From the NCBI RefSeq assembly GCF_047275745.1, contig NZ_JBKQWU010000012.1, positions 36,752 to 100,751 of the forward strand: a DNA stretch of 64,000 nt. The letters are read 5' to 3'. A model generated the notes under the pieces. It saw only the letters and a program-made list of their open reading frames with translations, had not been told where the DNA came from and did no database searches. This document shows positions 11,819 to 19,842 of this stretch, piece after piece. This DNA is from Amaricoccus sp047275745 (GTDB lineage: Bacteria > Pseudomonadota > Alphaproteobacteria > Rhodobacterales > Rhodobacteraceae). The translations under genes were made by a program, and so were the position numbers. The first letter of the stretch is position 1. Each line of letters begins with the position of its first letter.

Positions 11819-13192
11819 ATGCGCAATATCCTCACGGGCATCCCCACGGGTACCGCCCTCACTCTCATCGCGTGTTTCGCAGCCCAGGCCGATCCTCTGC
11901 CGGTCGAAAAGGACGAACTCACGCTCGGTTTCATCAAGCTCACCGACATGGCGCCGCTCGCCATCGCCTACGAGAAGCATTTCTTCGAAGATGAGGGGCT
12001 CTATGTCCGCCTCGAGGCGCAGGCCAACTGGAAGGTACTGCTGAACCGGGTGATCTCCGGCGAACTCGACGGCGCGCACATGCTGGCGGGCCAGCCGCTG
12101 GCCGCGACGGTCGGCTATGGCACCAAGGCGCATATCGTCACGCCGTTCTCGATGGACCTGAACGGCAATGCGATCACCGTTTCCAACGCCGTCTGGGACG
12201 CGATGGCGCCGCTGGTTCCGCGCGGGCCGGACGGCAAGCCGGAGCATCCGATCTCGGCGGCCGCGCTCCGCCCGGCGATCGACGCGGCGCACGAACGTGG
12301 CAGCCCGTTCAACATGGGCATGGTCTTCCCGGTCTCGACGCACAACTACGAACTGCGCTACTGGCTCGCCGCCGGCGGGCTCAACCCGGGCTTCTACGGC
12401 AAGAGCGATGCGAAGGGGCAGATCGCCGCCGATGTGCTGCTCTCGGTGACGCCGCCGCCGCAGATGCCGGCGACGCTCGAAGCCGGCACGATCGCCGGCT
12501 ATTCGGTGGGCGAGCCCTGGAACCAGGCGGCGGTCTTCAAGAAGATCGGGCTTCCGGTCGTCACCGACGAGCAGATCTTCGAGAAGAACCCCGAGAAGGT
12601 CTTCGGGCTGACGGCGGAATTCGTCGAGCGGAACCCCAACACCACGCTCGCGCTCACCAAGGCGCTGATCCGCGCCGTCGAATGGCTCGATGCCGACAAT
12701 GGCGCCAACAGGGCCGAGGCGGTGGAGATCCTCTCGCATTCCTCGTACGTCGGCGCCGACGCGGAGGTCATCGCCAATTCGATGACCGGCACTTTCGCCT
12801 TCGGCGCGGACGACGTGCGCCCGGCGCCGGATTTCAACATCTTCTTCCGCGACTTCGCGAGCTACCCCTACTACTCCGACGCGGTCTGGACGCTGACCCA
12901 GATGCGCCGCTGGGGGCAGATCGCCGAGGAAAAGCCCGACGCCTGGTACGACGAGACCGCCAAATCCGTCTACAAGCCCGCGATCTACGAGGAGGCCGCA
13001 CGGCTCCTGATCGAGGAAGGCCGCGCCAAGGCGGAGGATTTCCCCTTCGGCAGTGATGGCTACAAGGCCCCGACGAGCGCCTTCATCGACGGCGTCGAAT
13101 ACGACGGCCGCGCGCCGAACGACTACCTCACGAAATTTCCGATCGGGTTGAAGGGCGGGCAGACCGTCACCAGCGCCGGCGTGCAGGGTTGA
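11819..13192 (+). CDS. nrtA: nitrate ABC transporter substrate-binding protein
   Basis: Periplasmic nitrate (or nitrite) receptor of 457 residues. A hydrophobic N-terminus with likely cleavage after CFAAQA (about residue 24) directs export. The mature protein carries family segments DMAPLAIAYEKHFF, HMLAGQPLAA and GMVFPVSTHNYELRYWLAAGG, parallel to NasS, which evidently shares ancestry. It is the first gene after the ANTAR leader, 63 bases past the terminator stem, and its stop overlaps the next reading frame. Expression is therefore expected only when nitrate or nitrite releases NasT. Confidence 0.92.
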   Translation: MRNILTGIPTGTALTLIACFAAQADPLPVEKDELTLGFIKLTDMAPLAIAYEKHFFEDEGLYVRLEAQANWKVLLNRVISGELDGAHMLAGQPLAATVGYGTKAHIVTPFSMDLNGNAITVSNAVWDAMAPLVPRGPDGKPEHPISAAALRPAIDAAHERGSPFNMGMVFPVSTHNYELRYWLAAGGLNPGFYGKSDAKGQIAADVLLSVTPPPQMPATLEAGTIAGYSVGEPWNQAAVFKKIGLPVVTDEQIFEKNPEKVFGLTAEFVERNPNTTLALTKALIRAVEWLDADNGANRAEAVEILSHSSYVGADAEVIANSMTGTFAFGADDVRPAPDFNIFFRDFASYPYYSDAVWTLTQMRRWGQIAEEKPDAWYDETAKSVYKPAIYEEAARLLIEEGRAKAEDFPFGSDGYKAPTSAFIDGVEYDGRAPNDYLTKFPIGLKGGQTVTSAGVQG

Positions 13193-13203
13193 TGGAGGCC
13201 CGG

Positions 13204-14271
13204 ATGACACTCGCTCTCGACACCAATCCCGAGGCCGATGCCCGCCGCGCCCGCCGCGTCGCCCGCGCCTCCCGCGCCGCCGACGTGCTGGAAACGCTCG
13301 GCCTCGCCTTCCTCGCGCCGCTGGTGAAGGCCGTCGCCGGCGACGATCCGGCGGGCAATCTGAAGAGCTTCGCGCGCCTGCTCGGCATCCCGCTGATCGC
13401 GATCGCGCTCTTCCTTTTCGCCTGGGGTCAGTTGGCGCCGCGCGTGCAGACTTCGCTCGGGGCGCTGCCGGGACCGGGCGCGGTCTGGGAGCAGGCGGTG
13501 GCCTTGCACGAGGACTACCGCGTCGATCAGCAGAAGGAGGCGGACTTCTTCGCCCGGCAGGAGGTACGCAACGCCGAGCTCGCCGCGCAGGGCCAGCCGG
13601 TCCGGCTCCACGCATATACCGGCGCGCCGACCTTCTACGACCAGATCTGGACCTCGATCCAGACCGTGCTCTTCGGCTTCGCCATCGCGACGCTGGTGGC
13701 GGTCCCCGTGGGCATCCTCTGCGGGCTCAGCCCCACGGTGAACCTCGGGCTGACGCCGCTCATCCAGATCTTCAAGCCGGTCTCGCCGCTCGCCTGGCTG
13801 CCGATCGTGACCATGGTGGTCTCGGCGCTCTACACGACGACGAGCGGCGGCATGTCGAAGAGCTTCCTCGTCTCGGCGATCACCGTGACGCTCTGCTCGC
13901 TTTGGCCCACGCTCATCAATACCGGAGTGGGCGTCGCCTCGATCGACAAGGATCTCGTGAATGTCGGCCGGGTGCTGAAGCTCTCGACCTGGACCAAGAT
14001 CACCAAGCTGGTGCTGCCCTCGGCGCTGCCGCTCATCTTCACCGGGCTCCGGCTCTCGCTCGGGGTCGGCTGGATGGTGCTGATCGCCGCCGAGATGCTG
14101 GCGCAGAATCCGGGCCTCGGAAAGTTCGTCTGGGACGAGTTCCAGAACGGCAGTTCCAACAGCCTCGCCCGGATCATGGTCGCGGTGCTCACGATCGGCA
14201 TCATCGGCTTCCTCCTCGACCGGATCATGTTCGCGATCCAGTCGGCGGTCTCCACCACCACCAAGCGGTGA
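13204..14271 (+). CDS. nrtB: nitrate ABC transporter permease
   Basis: Inner-membrane permease of the BPD_transp_1 class. An N-terminal cytoplasmic stretch and first membrane span are followed by a periplasmic loop. The core permease domain contains GLTPLIQIFKPVSPLAWLPI and, near the C-terminus, the EAA-type coupling region IAAEMLAQNPGLGKFVWDEFQNG. The start at 13204 (MTLALD) has GGAGG five bases upstream. An ATG at 13192, overlapping the nrtA stop as TGATG, is the alternative and would add four residues. Confidence 0.9.
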   Translation: MTLALDTNPEADARRARRVARASRAADVLETLGLAFLAPLVKAVAGDDPAGNLKSFARLLGIPLIAIALFLFAWGQLAPRVQTSLGALPGPGAVWEQAVALHEDYRVDQQKEADFFARQEVRNAELAAQGQPVRLHAYTGAPTFYDQIWTSIQTVLFGFAIATLVAVPVGILCGLSPTVNLGLTPLIQIFKPVSPLAWLPIVTMVVSALYTTTSGGMSKSFLVSAITVTLCSLWPTLINTGVGVASIDKDLVNVGRVLKLSTWTKITKLVLPSALPLIFTGLRLSLGVGWMVLIAAEMLAQNPGLGKFVWDEFQNGSSNSLARIMVAVLTIGIIGFLLDRIMFAIQSAVSTTTKR

Positions 14272-14276
14272 GCACC

Positions 14277-15929
14277 ATGCCCATTCTCGAACTCGCAAAC
14301 GTCAGCAAGGGCCATGGGGGACACCCGGTCCTGAAGGACATCTCCCTCTCGATCGAACCCGGCCAGTTCGTCGCCGTCCTCGGCTTCTCCGGCACCGGCA
14401 AGACCACGCTCGTCAACCTCGTCGCGGGGCTCACCGCGCCCGACAGCGGTTTCGTGACCTTTAAGGGCGCCCCCGTCACCCAGCCGAGCCCGGAGCGCGC
14501 GCTGGTCTTCCAGTCCTACGCGCTGATGCCGTGGCTCTCGGTCACCGACAACATCCGCCTCGCGGTGGACGCGGTGCACAAGGGCGGGAAGGCCGAACGG
14601 GCCGCGCTGGTCGATCGTTACGTGGCGATGGTGGGTCTCTCGCATGCCCGCGACCGCAAGCCTTCCGAGCTTTCGGGCGGCATGCGCCAGCGCGTCGCGG
14701 TGGCGAGGGCGCTCGCCATGGAGCCGGAGATGCTGCTCATGGACGAGCCGCTCTCCGCGCTCGACGCGCTCACGCGCGCCAATCTCGCCGACGAGATCGA
14801 GCGGATCTGGGAGGCGGAGCGCCGCACGGTCCTCATGATCACCAACGACGTGGACGAGGCGCTGATCCTCGCGGACCGCGTGCTGGTCCTGAACCCGGAC
14901 GGCACGCTGGGGCCGGATGTGAAGGTCACGCTGCCCCGGCCACGCGACCGGATGAGCCTCAACGACAATCCGGTCTTCAAGTCGCTCCGCGCCGAGATCA
15001 CCCAGTACCTCATGGAAGTCGGGATCGCCGCGAAGGCGCCCTCGGTGCGCCAGCTTCCCGTGGTCACCCCGCGCCACGCGCTGCCCTCGGCCTATGCCAA
15101 GGCGGCGCCGAAGCCGATGATCGGCGACGACCGCTATCTCCATTTCTCGCAGCTCTACAAGACCTATGCGACGCCGAAGGGGCCGCTCACCGTGGTGAAG
15201 GACTACAACCTCACCATGAAGCGGGGCGAGTTCGTCTCGGTGATCGGGCATTCCGGCTGCGGCAAGTCCACCGTGCTGACCATGGCCGCCGGCCTCAACG
15301 GCATCTCGTCCGGCGCCATCGTGCTCGACGGCACCCACGTCCAGGGCGCCGACCCGGAGCGCGCCGTGGTGTTCCAGAGCCCGAACCTGATGCCCTGGCT
15401 GACCGCCAAGGAGAACGTCGCCATCGGCGCCCACCGGGTCTATCCGAAGGCGACCCGCGCCGAACGGCAGGAGGTGGTGGAATACTATCTCGAAAAGGTC
15501 GGGCTCGGCGATGCGATGGACCGTCTCGCCGCCGACATGTCGAACGGCATGCGTCAGCGCGTCGGCATCGCCCGCGCCTTCGCGCTCTCGCCGAAGCTCC
15601 TGCTGCTCGACGAGCCCTTCGGCATGCTCGACAGCCTGACCCGCTGGGAACTGCAGGAAGTGCTGATGGAGGTCTGGTCGCAGACGCGCGTCACCGCGAT
15701 CTGCGTGACTCACGATGTGGACGAGGCGATCCTGCTCTCCGAGCGGGTGGTGATGATGACCAACGGCCCGGAAGCCACCATCGGCCGGATCGTGGACGTG
15801 GACCTGCCGCGCCCGCGCACCCGCAAGGCGCTGGTCGAGCATTCCGACTACTACCGCTACCGCGCCTCGGTGCTCGAATTCCTCGAGGAATACGAGCATG
15901 GCGCCCATCCGAAGAAAGAGGTGGCGTGA
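14277..15929 (+). CDS. nrtC: nitrate ABC transporter ATPase, tandem NrtC/NrtD fusion
   Basis: Two complete ABC ATPase cassettes in one 550-residue chain. The first has Walker A GFSGTGKTT and signature LSGGMRQRV; the second has GHSGCGKST and MSNGMRQRV. In cyanobacteria NrtC and NrtD are separate ATPases and NrtC carries an extra binding-protein domain. Here the two ATPases are fused and that extra domain is missing, so the leader and not NrtC is the likely control point. The linker between cassettes lies around residues 255-285. It sits six bases after nrtB and its stop overlaps the GAF gene. Confidence 0.9.
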   Translation: MPILELANVSKGHGGHPVLKDISLSIEPGQFVAVLGFSGTGKTTLVNLVAGLTAPDSGFVTFKGAPVTQPSPERALVFQSYALMPWLSVTDNIRLAVDAVHKGGKAERAALVDRYVAMVGLSHARDRKPSELSGGMRQRVAVARALAMEPEMLLMDEPLSALDALTRANLADEIERIWEAERRTVLMITNDVDEALILADRVLVLNPDGTLGPDVKVTLPRPRDRMSLNDNPVFKSLRAEITQYLMEVGIAAKAPSVRQLPVVTPRHALPSAYAKAAPKPMIGDDRYLHFSQLYKTYATPKGPLTVVKDYNLTMKRGEFVSVIGHSGCGKSTVLTMAAGLNGISSGAIVLDGTHVQGADPERAVVFQSPNLMPWLTAKENVAIGAHRVYPKATRAERQEVVEYYLEKVGLGDAMDRLAADMSNGMRQRVGIARAFALSPKLLLLDEPFGMLDSLTRWELQEVLMEVWSQTRVTAICVTHDVDEAILLSERVVMMTNGPEATIGRIVDVDLPRPRTRKALVEHSDYYRYRASVLEFLEEYEHGAHPKKEVA

Positions 15930-16858
15930 TGATGACGCTCGAACGCGCGACCTTCATCCAGGCCGCCGAGGTCTGGGTTCCCGATCCGGCGGGCGAATAT
16001 CTCGTCCGGGCCGAGGGAAGCTGCGGCGCGCATGATGCCTTCGCGGGCCTGAGCGGCGAGCACGGTTTCGCGCGCGGCGAGGGGCTGCCCGGCCGCGCCT
16101 GGTCGGAAGCGCGCCCGATCGTGCTGACCGATCTCGCCGACCCGCGCTTCTTCCGCGCCGAGGCGGCGCGCGGCGCTGGGCTCGTGGCCGCCGTCGCGCT
16201 ACCGGTCTTCTGCGGGGCGGCGCTCCGCGGCGTCCTCGTGCTCTTCCGGGGCGAAGGCGCGGGCGCGGTCGAGGTCTGGCACGCCCAAGCCGGGCCGGAC
16301 TCGGTCATGACGCTCGACACCGGCTCCTACGGTCCGGCGGAGGCGTTCCGCGAGATCTCCGAACGCACGACCTTCGAACGCGGCAAGGGCCTGCCCGGTG
16401 GCGTCTGGGGCGCGCGCGCGCCGATGCTGATGCGCGACCTGAGCTCCGGCTCGGGATTCCTGCGCGCCGAGAGCGCCGCCCGGGCCGGGCTTTCGACCGG
16501 CCTCGGCATCCCGGCGCCTTCGCCCGCCGCCGGCGATTTCGTCGTGACGCTGCTTTCGGCGCGCGAGACGCCGATCGCCCGGCGCTTCGAGATCTGGGAC
16601 GTGAAACCCGGCCGGGGCGGCCAGAAGGGCAGTGCGACGCTCGCCGACGGGCTCTGCGATGTCGAGGGCCCGCTCTGGACGCGCGAACGCCGGATCGAGG
16701 CCTGGCAGGGCCCGGTCGGCCGCGCGCTCGCGACCGGCACGCCCGTCGCCGAGGCCAGCCCCGCCGCCCTGCCCGCCGGCACCCGCTACGCGGGCGTCGT
16801 CGCGCTCCCCATCCACCAGCATGGCGAGGTGACGCGCGTCGTCGCCTGGTTCTACTGA
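15929..16858 (+). CDS. tandem GAF-domain protein in nitrate operon
   Basis: A 309-residue soluble protein without signal or membrane segment. Two related GAF-like repeats are visible. Each has a GLPGRxW or GLPGGVW element, then LTDLADPRFFRAEAA or MRDLSSGSGFLRAESA, then an AGL...LP/GIP stretch. A third, weaker unit (QGPVGRALATGTPV ... VALPIHQHGEV) closes the protein. Its position between the nitrate transporter and nitrite reductase, with start codons overlapping the nrtC stop, ties it to nitrate assimilation. GAF proteins can bind nitrate (NreA of Staphylococcus is a documented case), so a sensor or modulator role is a reasonable inference, not shown here. Confidence 0.75.
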   Translation: MMTLERATFIQAAEVWVPDPAGEYLVRAEGSCGAHDAFAGLSGEHGFARGEGLPGRAWSEARPIVLTDLADPRFFRAEAARGAGLVAAVALPVFCGAALRGVLVLFRGEGAGAVEVWHAQAGPDSVMTLDTGSYGPAEAFREISERTTFERGKGLPGGVWGARAPMLMRDLSSGSGFLRAESAARAGLSTGLGIPAPSPAAGDFVVTLLSARETPIARRFEIWDVKPGRGGQKGSATLADGLCDVEGPLWTRERRIEAWQGPVGRALATGTPVAEASPAALPAGTRYAGVVALPIHQHGEVTRVVAWFY

Positions 16859-16875
16859 CAGCCGAGGGAAATCAC

Positions 16876-19320
16876 ATGACGCGCAAACTCGTCGTCGTCG
16901 GTGCCGGCATGGCCTCGGGCCGTGCGCTGGAGCACCTGTTCGAAACCGATCCGGACGCCTATGAGGTCACGCTCTTCAACGGTGAGCCCAGGGGCAACTA
17001 CAACCGCCTGATGCTCTCGCCCGTGCTCTCGGGCGAGAAGAGTTACGAGGAGATCGTCACCCACGACGACGCCTGGTACGCGGCGAACAAGGTCGAGACA
17101 CGCTTCGGCGAGTCCATCACCAGGATCGACCGCGAGCGCAAGGTCGTCGTCTCGAAGGGCGGCGAGACGCCCTATGACAAGCTCCTGCTCGCCACCGGCT
17201 CCTACCCGTTCATCCTGCCTCTGCCCGGCAACGATCTCGAAGGCGTCATCGCCTTCCGCGACATCGACGATGTGGAAAGGATGCTCACGGTCGCCGAGAT
17301 GCCACAGGCGAAGGCGGTGGTGATCGGCGGCGGCCTGCTCGGCCTCGAAGCCGCCGCCGGCCTCCGGCTGCGCGGCATGGAGGTCGTGGTCCTCCATGTC
17401 ATGGGCCATCTGATGGAGCGCCAGCTCGATCCCTCGGCCGGCTACCTGCTCGGCAAGGATCTGGAGCGCCGCGGCATCAAGGTCCACTGCAAGGCCCAGA
17501 CCAAGGCGATCCTCGGCAACAACCGCGTCGAGGCCGTGCTGCTCGAGGATGGAACCGTCTACGACGCCGATATCGTCGTGATGGCCGTCGGCATCCGGCC
17601 CGAGACCCGGCTCGCCCGCGACGCCGCGATAGAGATCGAGCGCGGCATCACCGTCGACGACGCGATGCGCACCTCGGACCCGGACATTCTTGCGATCGGT
17701 GAATGCGTCGAGCACCGGGGCATGCTCTACGGTCTCGTGGCGCCGCTCTACGATCAGGCGAAGGTCGCCGCCCGGACGCTGCTGGACGACGAGGCGGCCT
17801 TCGTGCCGGTCGAACTTTCGACCAAGCTCAAGGTCACCGGCTGCGACCTCTTCTCGGCGGGCGATTTCGGCGAGGGCGAGGACCGCGAGGAGATCGTGTT
17901 CCGCGACGCCGCCCGCGGCGTCTACAAGCGCCTCGTCCTCAAGGACAATGCGATCATCGGCGCGGTCATGTACGGCGACACCGCCGACGGATCGTGGTTC
18001 CTCTCCAAGATCAAGGGCAAGGAGGATATCGCCGCCGGCCGCGACACGCTGATCTTCGGCCCCGCCTATGCCGGGGGGGCCGCGCTGGACCCTATGGCGG
18101 CCGTTGCAGCCTTGCCCGATGAGGCGGAGATCTGCGGTTGCAACGGCGTCTGCAAGGGGAAGATCGTAGAGGCCATCACCGGGGGCGGGCTCTCCACCCT
18201 CGACGAGGTGCGCGCCAGCACGAAGGCAAGCTCCTCCTGCGGCCAGTGCACCGGGCTCGTGGAGCAGGTGCTGGCCTCGACGCTCGGCGACGGTTTCGTC
18301 CTGCCGACGGCGAAGCCGATGTGCAAATGCACCGAGCTCACGCATGAGGATGTGCGCCGGCTCATCAAGTCGAAGGAACTGAAGTCGATGCCCGCCGTCT
18401 GGCAGGAACTCGGCTGGAAGACCTCCTGCGGCTGCCCCTCCTGCCGCCCGGCGCTGAACTTCTACCTGATCGCCGACTGGCCGGACGACTATGTGGACGA
18501 CGCGCAGTCGCGGTTCATCAACGAACGTGCCCATGCCAACATCCAGAAGGACGGCACCTTCTCGGTGGTGCCGAGGATGTGGGGCGGCGTCACCACGCCG
18601 GGCGAATTGCGCGCCATCGCCGACGCGGCCGAGAAATACAACGTGCCGATGGTCAAGGTCACCGGCGGCCAGCGCCTCGACCTGCTGGGCGTGAAGAAGG
18701 AGGACCTGCCCGAGATGTGGGCGGATCTCAACGCCGCCGGCCTCGTCTCGGGCCATGCCTATACCAAGGGCCTGCGTACGGTGAAGACCTGCGTCGGCAC
18801 CGACTTCTGCCGCTTCGGCACGCAGGATTCGACCGGCCTCGGCATCCGCCTCGAAAAGCGGCTCTGGGGTTCCTGGACGCCGCACAAGGTCAAGATGGCG
18901 GTCTCTGGCTGCCCGCGAAACTGCGCCGAGGCGACCTGCAAGGACGTCGGCATCGTCTGCACCGACGCGGGATACAACATCGGCGTCGGCGGCGCGGCGG
19001 GGCTCGACCTCAAGCAGACCGAGGTGATCGCGACCGCGAAGACCGAGGAGGAAGCGATGGATATCACCGTCGCCTTCGTCCAGCTCTACCGCGAGCACGC
19101 GAAATATCTCGACCGGCCCTACCGCTGGATCGAGAAGGTCGGGCTCGACTGGATCAAGGCCCGCGTGGTCGACGACCTGCAGAGCCGGATGGCGCTCGTC
19201 ACCCGCTTCGACCACAGCCAGACGATTTACCAGCGCGACCCCTGGGCCGACCGCGTCGAGGGCGAGGGCAGGCGGGAGTTCGAACCGCTGGCCGATCTGA
19301 CGATCAGGGCGGCCGAATGA
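16876..19320 (+). CDS. nirB: nitrite reductase [NAD(P)H] large subunit
   Basis: Cytoplasmic assimilatory enzyme reducing nitrite to ammonium. The 814 residues show the usual order. An FAD/NAD(P)H reductase part opens VVVGAGMASGRALEHL. Two BFD-like [2Fe-2S] regions follow (CGCNGVCKGKI with SSCGQCTGL, and CKCTELTHED with SCGCPSCRP). Last is the sulfite/nitrite reductase core with CVGTDFCRFGTQDS and SGCPRNCAEATCKD, whose cysteines hold the [4Fe-4S]-siroheme pair. CysG at the operon end supplies siroheme. The small subunit nirD is separated by a 180-base spacer containing a structured repeat, which is unusually long for this pair. Confidence 0.95.
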   Translation: MTRKLVVVGAGMASGRALEHLFETDPDAYEVTLFNGEPRGNYNRLMLSPVLSGEKSYEEIVTHDDAWYAANKVETRFGESITRIDRERKVVVSKGGETPYDKLLLATGSYPFILPLPGNDLEGVIAFRDIDDVERMLTVAEMPQAKAVVIGGGLLGLEAAAGLRLRGMEVVVLHVMGHLMERQLDPSAGYLLGKDLERRGIKVHCKAQTKAILGNNRVEAVLLEDGTVYDADIVVMAVGIRPETRLARDAAIEIERGITVDDAMRTSDPDILAIGECVEHRGMLYGLVAPLYDQAKVAARTLLDDEAAFVPVELSTKLKVTGCDLFSAGDFGEGEDREEIVFRDAARGVYKRLVLKDNAIIGAVMYGDTADGSWFLSKIKGKEDIAAGRDTLIFGPAYAGGAALDPMAAVAALPDEAEICGCNGVCKGKIVEAITGGGLSTLDEVRASTKASSSCGQCTGLVEQVLASTLGDGFVLPTAKPMCKCTELTHEDVRRLIKSKELKSMPAVWQELGWKTSCGCPSCRPALNFYLIADWPDDYVDDAQSRFINERAHANIQKDGTFSVVPRMWGGVTTPGELRAIADAAEKYNVPMVKVTGGQRLDLLGVKKEDLPEMWADLNAAGLVSGHAYTKGLRTVKTCVGTDFCRFGTQDSTGLGIRLEKRLWGSWTPHKVKMAVSGCPRNCAEATCKDVGIVCTDAGYNIGVGGAAGLDLKQTEVIATAKTEEEAMDITVAFVQLYREHAKYLDRPYRWIEKVGLDWIKARVVDDLQSRMALVTRFDHSQTIYQRDPWADRVEGEGRREFEPLADLTIRAAE

Positions 19321-19356
19321 ACCCGCGGCCCCATGACCCCCGGCGTGCCGAGGGTC

Positions 19357-19483
19357 TTCATACGGCCTTGAAACCTGGAGAGCAGTCGTTTCGCGCCAAC
19401 AGGCGCGGAACCAGCCAAACAGACTCGCGCGCACCCGCGCGCCCCGCCTGGCCGGCAAAGGCCGGCCCGCGCCCTCGGGCGCG
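19357..19483 (+). repeat. four-hairpin dispersed element, copy A
   Basis: Fills the nirB-nirD spacer. It starts TTCATAC and has the block AACCTGGAGAGCAGTCG (19372-19388). Four hairpins follow: CGCGCC/GGCGCG with loop AACA (19392-19407), GCGCGC/GCGCGC with loop ACCC (19427-19442), GGCCGGC/GCCGGCC with loop AAAG (19450-19467), and CGCGCCC/GGGCGCG with loop TC (19468-19483). Copy B at 35442-35572 has the same blocks and hairpin order, but stems 1, 3 and 4 differ in sequence while remaining paired. It lies on the same strand as the gene before it. Function unknown. Confidence 0.8.
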
Positions 19484-19501
19484 CGTGCTCCGGAGGTGAA
19501 C

Positions 19502-19837
19502 ATGAACGCGATGATCCAAGGTTGGCTCGACATCGGCGCCCTGACCGACATTCCGGTCCGCGGCGGACGCGTGGTGAAAACCCCGCGCGGCTGCCTCGCG
19601 GTCTTCCGCGCGGCGGATGACAGCGTCTTCGCGATCGATGACCGCTGCCCGCACAAGGGCGGTCCGCTCTCGGACGGGATCGTGCACGGCTACAAGGTGA
19701 CCTGCCCGCTGCACAGCCTGGTGATCTCGCTGGAGACCGGCTCCGCGCAAGGCGCCGACGAAGGCCAGGTCCGCACCCATCAGGTGCGCGTGGAGGCTGG
19801 CCGCATCCTGCTCGACCCCGCCGCGCTCCGGAGTTGA
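19502..19837 (+). CDS. nirD: nitrite reductase small subunit, Rieske type
   Basis: A 111-residue NirD partner of NirB with a complete Rieske [2Fe-2S] motif: CPHKGGPL followed by CPLHSL eighteen residues later. Many enterobacterial NirD proteins have lost these ligands, so this one probably still carries a cluster. The start at 19502 is preceded by GGAGG at 19492-19496; a GTG at 19496 lies inside that ribosome site and is less likely. The next gene nasA begins six bases after its stop. Confidence 0.92.
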   Translation: MNAMIQGWLDIGALTDIPVRGGRVVKTPRGCLAVFRAADDSVFAIDDRCPHKGGPLSDGIVHGYKVTCPLHSLVISLETGSAQGADEGQVRTHQVRVEAGRILLDPAALRS

Positions 19838-19842
19838 GAGAG

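Noticed and set aside
19372..19388. GGAGAGCAG in the four-hairpin element as a THF or glycine riboswitch signature
   Set aside because: The rest of either riboswitch consensus is absent, and neither copy precedes a folate or glycine gene.
16852..19656. 934-codon open frame antisense to nirB
   Set aside because: Shadow of a real gene with complete Fe-S motifs on the other strand; the antisense product shows no motif.
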